From Gracilariopsis chorda (lineage: Eukaryota; Rhodophyta; Florideophyceae; Gracilariales; Gracilariaceae), in assembly GCA_003194525.1 (NCBI GenBank), contig NBIV01000044.1, forward strand, positions 186,001 to 250,000: a stretch of DNA of 64,000 nt, given 5' to 3'. Of this stretch, positions 31,383 through 40,451 are shown one piece after another; the first letter of the stretch is position 1, and every line of letters begins with the position of its first letter. The position numbers were made by a program, and so were the translations under genes. The notes beneath the pieces were generated by a model. The model made no database searches, had not been told where the DNA came from, and saw only the letters and a program-made list of their open reading frames with translations.

Positions 31383-33170
31383 TCACTCTTCGCCGTTGCC
31401 CGGGGCGTAACCCCCAGCAAGGCGGTAGGCCAACGCGTCCGCCATGGTGGTGACATCCCCCGATACCTCGGCAGCGCTAAGACCGGCACCCCGGAGAAAA
31501 CGCGCGATGATCTCGTTTTCATTCGCCGTTACCCCGCTGGGGATAGAAGGTCCGGCACTCGCCGCCGAAGGGTCAGCAGCCGGCTCGGCCGGAGGTACCC
31601 CCTCTGGGGAAGCTTCCGCGCTAGCGCCGGTGTCCTCTACGTCCATCTCCCCGGGCTCTTCCGGATCGTTATCGACCATTGGGTCATCCCCGCCGTATGC
31701 GCGGTAGTAATCGTCAGAATCGACGTACCCCACCGGGTGGTCTTCCGGCACATGCCGGGGCGCATCGCGAAGTTCGCGCGCCTCCTCGGAGGAAATTTCC
31801 CGGAACTCCCAGGGGTCGAAGTAGATAAAATCACCCGCAAGGGCGGTGTTTCTACCCAGTCCCGGGCCACCGGTGTTACCGCTGCCGCCATCCAGACGAC
31901 CGCTTTGCTCCAGCGGGACCTCACTCCAGCTAACGCTGTCGATGTACCCAAGTAATTGGAGGACCTCTTCATTGTTGGCCTGGCCCCCAAGGGGGATGCG
32001 AAGATCCAGGTTTCGGATCGCTGCCCGCACGCGCGGTTGAAGGAACCAGAGACGATACTGGTCGTACGCCTCGTTGAGGATATAAGCCGCATTGCGGGCC
32101 GCCCACTCCGTAACCACTACGGACCACAACCCCGACCGGGGATCCTGCATGAGCAGCGAACCGAGGTACGTAAGTACCGGCGGAAGTTCTACGTAGCACC
32201 CCCGGCAGGCTTCATGGAAGCGCCACCACTCGGGGAGTGCTACATACCGACCTAGTCGGTGAGGCGGCGCAATCCGCTCTATCTCCACGTTCTGATACGG
32301 GATAAAGTACCCGAATCGGGATCGCCAACGCCGCTCGTAGCGGATGAAGTTTTGGAGAAAGTTGGACCGGTATTGCCGGGGAAGGTACCTGAACTCCGCC
32401 CGAATAATCGGTCGCTCCCAGCAAAGGGCCTCTTGCCGCGCTGCGGGGAAATTCCTCCAAGCGAGGGTCTCGAGGCGGAACAGGTTCTCGCCGTACCCAA
32501 TCTCCCCGCGAGTGCGGAAGTAGCTAACGTCAAAGCCAAACTCCGGTGGGACCGGTACATCGAACGGAGCCCGGCTCTGCCGTTGGTACGCCATGCGCGT
32601 CAGCGCGGTCTGCGCCGCAGCGACGGTCTCGCCCGAAATTCTTCGGAGGTGGTGACGCGGAATCGCAATCCGGTGACGCCAATCCCACGATGTGGTGACT
32701 GCTCTGGGCAGTTCCCCCGGAAGGGTGTCTGAACCATCCGCATAAGCGGTGACCAACCCCTCATTGAGGACAGCGACCGGGTGAAACCACGGGGCAAGGC
32801 GCAGGCGCGACGCGTGATTCCGATTCATCGGGTTGAGCCCCACCAGGGTGTTGTAAGTTGGCCAGTTGGACACCGGAGTGGTTCCGGAGGACACCACCGA
32901 AGGTGGTAGTGCGAAGGGATGGTCGGCTTCAGCAGCCGTATTTCCCGGTTGTACCGGATTTCGATCGCCATGAGGCAGGGGAACTGACCGGAAACCGGTG
33001 GTGTATCGCCCGAGAAGTCTCGGAGGTTGGCTGTGGTTGTTGATGTTGTTGTCGTCGTTCATTTCTCCCTTGTCGAGGGTGGCTGTTGTTGTCGTTTGTG
33101 CACTTGAGGACTCTGGTGCAGAGGAATTTACTGGAGAACCGGAGACAAAGCACTTGCTTTTATCACCCAT
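31383..33170 (-). CDS. Antisense open frame in the Gypsy 3' region, unknown protein
   Basis: 595 residues from a real ATG at 33170, only 55 bp inside the 3' LTR, antisense to gag-pol and with no long sense frame opposite. N-terminal ~90 residues are Ser/Thr/Asn-rich. The middle (~100-420) has a globular composition rich in Trp, Tyr and Arg, e.g. PEWWRFHEACRGCYVELPP, WRSRFGYFIPYQNVEIE, TEWAARNAAYILNEAYDQY. Near 430-540 it is Gly then strongly acidic (HVPEDHPVGYVDSDDYY). No signal peptide, membrane segment or motif I recognise. It could be a regulator or structural protein driven by an antisense promoter in the 3' LTR, as described for antisense ORFs of some plant Gypsy elements. Function unknown. 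Confidence 0.7.
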   Translation of the reverse strand: MGDKSKCFVSGSPVNSSAPESSSAQTTTTATLDKGEMNDDNNINNHSQPPRLLGRYTTGFRSVPLPHGDRNPVQPGNTAAEADHPFALPPSVVSSGTTPVSNWPTYNTLVGLNPMNRNHASRLRLAPWFHPVAVLNEGLVTAYADGSDTLPGELPRAVTTSWDWRHRIAIPRHHLRRISGETVAAAQTALTRMAYQRQSRAPFDVPVPPEFGFDVSYFRTRGEIGYGENLFRLETLAWRNFPAARQEALCWERPIIRAEFRYLPRQYRSNFLQNFIRYERRWRSRFGYFIPYQNVEIERIAPPHRLGRYVALPEWWRFHEACRGCYVELPPVLTYLGSLLMQDPRSGLWSVVVTEWAARNAAYILNEAYDQYRLWFLQPRVRAAIRNLDLRIPLGGQANNEEVLQLLGYIDSVSWSEVPLEQSGRLDGGSGNTGGPGLGRNTALAGDFIYFDPWEFREISSEEARELRDAPRHVPEDHPVGYVDSDDYYRAYGGDDPMVDNDPEEPGEMDVEDTGASAEASPEGVPPAEPAADPSAASAGPSIPSGVTANENEIIARFLRGAGLSAAEVSGDVTTMADALAYRLAGGYAPGNGEE

Positions 33171-33214
33171 TTTCGTCTGGGAATCCTCCGCGTCCGCGGT
33201 CGTTTTCCCGTCTT

Positions 33215-33225
33215 AGGGGGGGATA
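33215..33225 (+). other. Gypsy polypurine tract
   Basis: AGGGGGGGA followed by TA directly before the 3' LTR, the expected site of plus-strand priming. Confidence 0.75.
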
Positions 33226-34033
33226 TGAAGTGCAACGCCCTCAGGGAGGGATTCTTGGTACTTGATTGTTTTCCCGATATTATCGGTTGTGTAGTGTGTA
33301 TATGAACTACGCCCCACTACGGTGGGTATGGACACGTGGGACACGGTTTTGGGTCAATTGGCGGTTGGCCACAGTAGTGGATGTTGCCACGGAATGTGGA
33401 GTATTTTAGTTAATTTTATTTATTATTTTCACACCCATTTCTGGGAAGCTAGTACTTAGTGCGACGGCGCACTGCCGTCGCACCAGTAAACCTTCCCCAA
33501 CAAGGGACCCCAACCTGGGGAATTGGCTCTGAGCTTGACCGCCTCCGAGTGTTCTCAACTCCTCCTTGGAGGGAAGCACCGTAGCGTACGGAAGTTCACC
33601 CCCCTTGCACATCTAAAGGAGACACATCATTGGGAGTACTAATTGTTCCAATCATATTGGTGTTTCGCCCTGTATAGGGAGTCCTGTCCACCGGCATTGC
33701 CGTATCTACTCGTCGCTCTCGCGACCCACTCGTCCTTCCTCTTTCCCCTTTTTAGGGTAGCACCTCCCGCTATCCGCGGCCCTCGTGTGCGCATCCGCTC
33801 ACACACCCCCACTTACGTGGAAACATACCTCTACTGAGGATCACACCCCGCTCACGCGGATACCGATTCTTCGCCTTCACCTCCCTGCGCGAGTCGCGAC
33901 AGGTGTCCCTGGTCTTACAAACCGGCTTCGCCGTGACACCTCTGGGAGGGCTCTACCCAACTGGGTTCACCTCGTGAGAGGAAGATCCCGGACGTCTTTC
34001 GGTGTTTTTTCCCCTTTGGGGCATTGCACCACA
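33226..34033 (+). repeat. Gypsy 3' LTR (808 bp)
   Basis: Pair of 22495-23301, with TGAAGT and CACCACA ends; followed by target duplicate AAAGC at 34034-34038. Confidence 0.95.
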
Positions 34034-34057
34034 AAAGCTACAATTCATAAGGGCCAT

Positions 34058-34402
34058 CTAAGTAATATATCTCTTCATATGAGAACAACAACTTGTTAAA
34101 AACATTTTCGCCCTTTGAAATACTGCGCCGGCCCCTTGAAGATATTCAAGTTCATGAGCTTCGGTCATCTTTGGGCCCTGTATCATCTTGGAATATTTCA
34201 GATTGTCATCTTCTTTGAATAGCTGCTGTAGGCACCGGACAGATACCTGCAGCTTGAAGTACTTTTTCAAGTCTGAAGCGCTGGAATTTCGTTTTCGCGC
34301 TTCGCGTAGAAGAGCACGAAGTTGCTGCGGAGAGAGTTTGTGGAGGTTTTCCGCAATGGAGCGGGGTTTACGGTTGGTTCTTGAACTGAGGAAGCTGTGC
34401 AA
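34058..34402 (-). pseudogene. Tc1/mariner transposase fragment, DNA-binding part
   Basis: Encodes LSPQQLRALLREARKRN, SASDLKKYFKLQVSVRCLQQL and TEAHELEYLQGA, the helix-turn-helix and linker of Tc1-like transposases. The catalytic domain does not follow before the Gypsy LTR 25 bp away, and I do not find it on the far side of the Gypsy insertion. A dead fragment. Confidence 0.7.
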
Positions 34403-35077
34403 AGCTCCTACAATGCGCTGGAGATGGTCAGATCTCTATCGGAGGGACAGTCCTTCATGGCAGAGTGCAGATATTTGCCCTTTTTGTATCTTTTCAAGTA
34501 GTAACTTCTTGTTATTTTGCATGCTACAAATGAGATAAGAATAAAGAGGACTACTGGCAGTAACAGGTTCTAAGGAATCTAAGGGAAGATTTTTGAAGTC
34601 TGAGAAAGCTCAGCGATTTTCATGGCATGTGTCATATACTATTTCATGTAGCTAAAGGAAGTTTATGACAAGTTTTATTGATACCAGAATCATATATTGT
34701 TTCAATGAGGAGACGTTACTACAACTGTTATTCGTAGACTGATGTTCAACGTACAAACACAGCCTTGTGCCGCTGCTGTATGCTCAATCTCTCCCCTATA
34801 TACATTTCTACAAAAATGAGCCGGTAGTTGCTGATTCATGGTGTGCGATGCGCCATTAAAGTGCCTTGCAGGCCGTGTCGTCCTCTAGGTGCGGTTTCTA
34901 AGCCGCTGATACCCAGCGCGTCCCATAGCAGCGCCTGTAGGATTACCGTCCGTCCAGTGAACCCGCTCTCTGCTCGGTGCTTGCAGATCTCCTTTCAGGA
35001 TTTCCCCGGTTGCCGCTCTTATATTAAGGAGACCACCACCTATTGGAACCCACCTGTTAGGCCGAATCTTTAAGTCC

Positions 35078-35668
35078 CTATTTTACGGACGTTATGCTCA
35101 CCACTGGGTGAACCACAGTTTTCGCAGCAAATGGTGAAGGAATCTCATCAAGTAGTTCCAAGTAGTCATTACAGTTCTGATTACCATTTAGTTCCACTAC
35201 CTGCAAAACACCATGATAAGAAATTGCTCTAGAAGCCAGGACTGGTAGTCCTCGTGTGTAGCGTTCAAAAAACCTTGATTCATTGCTTAAATCATGCCAA
35301 TAAATGCAATTTTCATCCGGTTTATTTAGATTAAAACTTTTCATCGGGAAGAATAACACTTTTTCATTCAATAACTTCCAAAGTAGGGCACATTCTGGTA
35401 AATTTCATTCGTATAATTTTGTTTGAATCCTCATTGGTGGACCCCTCATTGTGTTTTTGCAAATCAGGGTGAGAAAATTGTAAAGTATCTTTCGAACACG
35501 ACGTGTTGCATCGTGTAGTTGCATGTCCCGAATTATGTTATTGGCACTGTAATCAATACTTAGAGCTTTGCAAATAATTTGACGCTCTGGTTGATTTGTA
35601 AGCTTACGGTGGTTATATTTTGAACACTTGCGTTTGGATTTGTTGGGGTTGTTAAGAACGTTTTGCAC
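35078..35668 (-). pseudogene. Tc1/mariner transposase remnant, separate copy
   Basis: The upstream part (35405-35668) has RKLTNQPERQIICKALSIDY and RRVRKILYNF, matching the Tc1 helix-turn-helix. The downstream part (35078-35371) has SFNLNKPDENCIYWHDLSNE, RYTRGLPVLASRAISYHG and NCNDYLELLDEI, the first half of the DDE domain. The catalytic DEK tripeptide is readable only after a one-base frame change. Truncated and dead. Confidence 0.8.
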
Positions 35669-37502
35669 AGCTCCCCTGAACCGACCGACACCGTCAACAA
35701 TTTCTCACCCACTGAGTTGTTCATGTCGTAATGCTAAAATGATGTTTTTTCTCTGTCAACTAGCACTTAACCACGAGGTATTGTTAGCAAGGTTGTTTTA
35801 AAAGCTCTTCTTCACGAACTGTTTACCATGGCTTCGTTGTTGTAGTAGACGTTTTGTACTTCAGATGTGACGACAAAATGCGCCAAAACACAGTTAAGAA
35901 CGTTTTGGATTTATTGAATTTCGTGGATCTATTTTGTATTTCACATACAAAAGTGTGTACAATCGTTTCCTATAGTTGAAGTTAAATGCTTTGCCTTTTC
36001 GGTTGGGTACACTACAGCAGTCTTTATACGCTACTGCAGTATTCGATCCTCGATCGGCTTTGCTCTTCACGAGCGAGGCAGGCGGCTAATTATGAAGGAA
36101 TTCAAGCCGGTAGCACAGTTATTAGCTTGCTATCGCTCGCAGCAGAAGGGCAGTGTCGTTTAACGGAGGCACAGAACGAACGCGTACACGAGAGGAGCCG
36201 ATTCTGTTATGATGCATCATACAGTCTGACAATGGCAGTAATCTTCCCTTCTTTCCATCTGAATCTGTCCTAACTGTTCAGAATATAATTCGTCGGAGTC
36301 GCTCCTGTGGTAGAATAACCGTGCGGGCGTCCGATCATGACGGACGACAGCGAACACCGATGCCCGATGACGTCGGAGACCGAACGGTGGACAGGTGGCA
36401 AGAGTGCACCTGACCGGTACGGTGCACCTGGGGACTATTGGGGCGGGATACACGTGTCCGACCGGAAGGAAGGGCAGGCATGTCTGCAAGACCTTAGATA
36501 ATTTTTAAATAATTTTTAGGTAGTGCGTAGGCAGGCCCGCCATTGGCCCATATCTGCCGAGGTGCTTCGTCGCCGAGGTGCACCTCGGGGCCAGCGGGTC
36601 TACTTAGGATGACAGTACCCCCCGACACCCATGAACGAGTGAAGGCCAACGTCATCGCACCAAACGGACTAGTTTCTTGTTGTAGTTGGCGATACAGACT
36701 GCCCATTAGCTTGTACTACTACTCCGCACGGTAAACTACGAGCGGCACAAGACCGCCAACACTCTACGCGTGCTCCCTGACCACGCCTGACGCAGTTGCC
36801 CGTCCGGTTCCGCAGCCCTCGACTGGCGTCTCCGGACTTTTACTGTTCGGATCACCGAGCCCATCTTCCGCCCGGACTTTCTAGGAGATCCGTCTACTGA
36901 CCGCTGAGGCACGTCCGACCGGTCAGCATCTTGTGGTAAAGCATTGAACTTCCCCACAGCTCCATTCCGCTGATCGCAAAATCTCCGAAGCCAAAACGCA
37001 GCTCGCAGTCGTCCAATGTACTTCGTTAGGCAATGGTATAAAAATTAGTTGAATAGAGAACAAGGTACCGAAGTTTCAAAGCAAAATACTCAGTGGTTTA
37101 GAAGAGGGAAGAAGAAGACTGGACAGCGTCAAACGCTTCCAATTTCGCATATCCATGAAATTCGTCCCGCGTGTCAGCGCTGTGCTAACAGCGCTACATT
37201 CAATCAAAAATCTAGCACACCTCCTAACCAAAAAAAGAACCCCTAGTCGACCGCAAGCCAGAAGTCCACATGCCCCACACCACCAACCTTTCTGGGTTCT
37301 TTGACACACTTCTTCAACCCGAACGATCTTCGTTGTCCGCCGTGCATCCCATTTCCACTGTGGCCCGAACAGCCCGATTACGTGCAGTGCGCTCTGACAT
37401 GCTTTGACGACGCTTCATCCTAGTTGTCGAGATGGTTCATTAGAGCCTCCCGGCGCGGGGCTAAGTTGATCAAATGTTGAATCTCTGTTGCACTTTGTAA
37501 AG
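35669..37502. other. Noncoding stretch, no gene recognised
   Basis: Mixed sequence. 36300-36960 is GC-richer with short palindromes such as CCGAGGTGCACCTCGG near 36567-36582; otherwise nothing identified. Confidence 0.4.
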
Positions 37503-37970
37503 TAGCGAGCCTACAAAGACGGCACTTCCATAGGCTGTGGCCCCCGCCGGCCACGCGCATTGCTGGAGTGTGCCAGGTTGTGGCATACGTGTTCTTTGGC
37601 AGGAGCGATTGGTATTTTAGTTTTTTACTTCTAGTATTTGTGCCATAGGTAGTGCACATAGTACACGTGGTGTGCTGCTTGACAGTGCACCACACCGGAG
37701 GCTGAGGCGCCTCGCGGCCGGTACTTAGGGTGCTCGAGGTGCGCCTCCCTACACAGGTAAAGTCAGAGACCCTCTTGGCTCCTTCCACCCACTTCGGTAG
37801 AATTGCCATCATCTTTAAGCTTTACAAGGTGCTGTTATGCCGCTTGCCGTCTCCTGTAGGCATGGCAATTACCATCGCCCCAGTGCACCTTTGTACCAGT
37901 GGTCTTGCCGTTGTCGCCTATCTTTTGGACCCTTTCCTCCGTAGGTAGTGCACCGTGCCACTATACTACA
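37503..37970 (-). repeat. Dispersed repeat, copy B (468 bp, inverted relative to copy A)
   Basis: Reverse-complement partner of 21438-21904, same length within one base. The pair lies on either side of the Gypsy element but about 500 bp and 3.5 kb outside it, so it is older sequence and not part of the Gypsy insertion. Confidence 0.7.
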
Positions 37971-39290
37971 CACTTTCCGATGAATCAGTTCGTTGCGCAC
38001 GAGCTTCCAGAGCCCACAACACCGTATTTGCAGTCAAGTGAGCGCCATATGGCATAGAAACTTTGACCGTCTCACTGTCGTCCACATCACACTCGCGAAC
38101 TAAGCTGCGCGATTGACGGGAACAATTCTCAAATAACTCCTCTAAACGCTCTTTGCTGGCTCCATGATCATATCCGCCCAACATAACATCATGTAAAGTC
38201 TCTAATGAAGTAAAAAAAGCATCCCGTACCCAGAAACCCGTTCGTTCAAATCCACCTCGAATATTCGAACCCGTTAAGGCTTCAGAAAGCGCGATGTTGA
38301 CACAATCCGCAATATCAAAAGCATCTATGACCATTACCACTCTCGCAAAGCGGTGAACATCCCGCTGCAGATACGATTTGTAGGCGGTAAACACGTACAA
38401 ATCCAGAGGCTGGAGAATGTGACTAGTGTGGGACGGAAAGGCAACTACAACGATGCGATTATTCTGAAACATGTCCAATGTGTGAGAATGAAGGTGAGCT
38501 GCATAAACATCCGTAACCAGCAGAGTGTTCTCACCTCTTCTAATCTTTTTTATTTCTTCAATGAACGCTTTTGCTCAATCAAAGAATACGGGTACATCAA
38601 CGGCAGAAATCTGTGTCTGGAACAAATGAAAGGGTGGTAAAAACTCATGCAGCATCTAAACCACACCATTAAAATATCTAAAATGTGCTCGTTTCCCCCA
38701 AATACCACCAACAGTTTCCAAGCACGACCATCAGCTGATATTATGGGCATACCAGAAACAAGATCACTATCTCCCCTAGATGCCACAGATTTCTGCATCA
38801 AAACAGAACCTGACCTCCCAACCCCCTTCCGCGTGCTTCAACAAAGCAGCTTTGGAATAGAAGCTCCGGACCCGTCGAGGTTGAAAACTTGTTTCAGACT
38901 ATGAATGAAAACCCGCTTCATCAACCCTTGGATTAGGGCAATATGTCACGCTACCTTTGCCGGAGTCAATGTTTGTCGTCTTTCCGCTTCCATTTTCTGG
39001 ACAGACTTGTACTGCAAATCTCGGCGACGAATGAAGCCATGTAGCCAACAAAGCGTTAGACGGCCATTTAAAAAAATCCAATTTGGCGCTACGCATCGCT
39101 GTTCATTGACAACACAAACGCTTGCACCAGATCCTGTATAGTAACTTTCGTGAGCGGAGTGTTCTTGTTTTGGAATTATAACACTTCCTTTGCGATCTCT
39201 TTCTCCTCCTCATCGACCAAAGTGGTAGTTCGACCAACACCTGGCAATGAAACATCTAGTTTAGAAGAGCAGTTGGGTTGCCGTGATGGG
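37966..39290 (-). pseudogene. pogo/CENP-B-like DDE transposase remnant
   Basis: Read from 39290 on the minus strand: GRTTTLVDEEEKEIAKEVL (CENP-B type DNA-binding region), then broken frames, ISADGRAWKLLVVFGG at about 38700 (start of the DDE_1 domain), and VVAFPSHTSHILQPLDLYVFTAYKSYL near 38450 (the conserved PxHTSxxLQPLD segment). Multiple stops and frameshifts. The right end of repeat copy B abuts its 3' end. Confidence 0.78.
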
Positions 39291-39709
39291 TAGGTGCGCA
39301 TCAAAAATTGGTAACAGCGGCGTATGCGGCTTATCGGGATGCCCCAAATAGTTTCCAGCTGATATAAGGGTTTTCAGTATGCATATAGCTCCCAAACTGC
39401 CCGGCTTATAGCAACTTGGATCAAAGAGACGGTTTTAATCTCCATTTGTGCACAGTTTGTCACTATAGAACGGTAAATTGGAAAAGCAGAAGGTCAGAAC
39501 TGAGTTCAATGTCTTGAGCAGCAATTATCTGAGATTTTCACTTTTGTACGGTTTACGTTGGCATAGTAAGGGCGAAAAGAAGCAAATTTAGAAGGGTACG
39601 TCAGATCTGCTTCGGTAACAACGCGCATGAATGTTCGACAAAAGATTCCTGAGGTTTTAGATCTTTGGGTATTATTCTAGGTCCACAAAGCAATGAAACC
39701 TGGTGAAAG

Positions 39710-39955
39710 TAAGCTAGATGAGGGTGCGTCGCAAGCGCGGGTCTGGAGAGTCGTTGGGATACTGAATGCGCTCGGAGGCGCAGGCGAAATATGGCGGGCA
39801 CAAGGTCCCCCCTCTGCGGTCCGTCCTTCCCGAAGGAAGTGCAAGGGCCGCTTGGGCAGAGTTTATTTGAACAGCGCGAGCTCCGCGAGATCAGTAGCCG
39901 GCAAAGGTGCTGTGCGGAGCCAGCAATGCAAGGCCTTGCACACCGGCTTTGCACA
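39710..39955 (-). repeat. Copia 2 LTR, left copy (3' LTR)
   Basis: 246 bp; a handful of substitutions and small indels against the right copy. Preceded by target duplicate GAAAG. Confidence 0.93.
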
Positions 39956-40104
39956 CTCCCGGCCTTGGCTGGTGACGGATAATGTCGCCAGTCAACTACA
40001 AAACCAATTTCCAGCAGCAACTCTTTGCGCTCATGTACGAAGACATCAAAGCGAGCATAGAACAAATACATAGCGTAAAAGACAAACAATAGAAGAAAGT
40101 TCAT

Positions 40105-40164
40105 GTAGCTCAGTGGAGACACTGTCACTGCAGTGAATAATGAAAGCCCGAGTTCGATACTCGG
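40105..40164 (+). other. tRNA-like sequence (A box and T-arm), possible SINE or pseudo-tRNA
   Basis: GTAGCTCAGTGG (40105-40116) matches the pol III A box and CCGAGTTCGATACTCGG (40148-40164) forms a perfect 5-bp T-arm with a B-box loop. CACTG/CAGTG between them could be an anticodon stem, but the loop has six bases and the acceptor arm pairs poorly. Not a credible functional tRNA. Confidence 0.35.
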
Positions 40165-40451
40165 CAATGAGTGCTCGATGAAATGAGACCGTCAAGTAAT
40201 CACGGCGCATGGTACGAAACTAGTGCCAGTGTCAAAACCCATTGCGGAGGCTGACCACCGACAGGTGTATTGAGGGCCCACTTCGTTGTGGGGGCATGGA
40301 TGTCCAGTTCGGCTGTAATTCCCCGCCTCTGTGATGGAGACACAATGCGTCGTGATTGCGGGAACAGCGCAGCTGGGGGCGGCATCGAGTCTTAAGCAAA
40401 ACTCTTTTTGCTTTCCTTGTACACTGGGAACTCGAATGTACGTAACCAATA

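Larger units (their letters stand above)
22495..34033 (+). mobile_element. Gypsy/Ty3-type chromodomain retrotransposon, young, full length
   Basis: 11.5 kb bounded by near-identical LTRs (22495-23301, 33226-34033) and a perfect 5-bp target duplication AAAGC (22490-22494 and 34034-34038). Internal order: primer site, gag, protease-RT-RNase H-integrase, chromodomain, then an antisense ORF and a G-rich polypurine tract. The gag and pol frames are long and unbroken, so the copy may be or recently was competent. The element is unusual for its dense short hairpins, its two -1 frame changes and its antisense frame. It landed next to Tc1/mariner remnants. Confidence 0.96.

Noticed and set aside
22495..34033. 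CRISPR array as explanation for regularly spaced short palindromes
   Set aside because: The palindromes all differ in sequence and spacing is irregular; the genome is eukaryotic and the region is coding.
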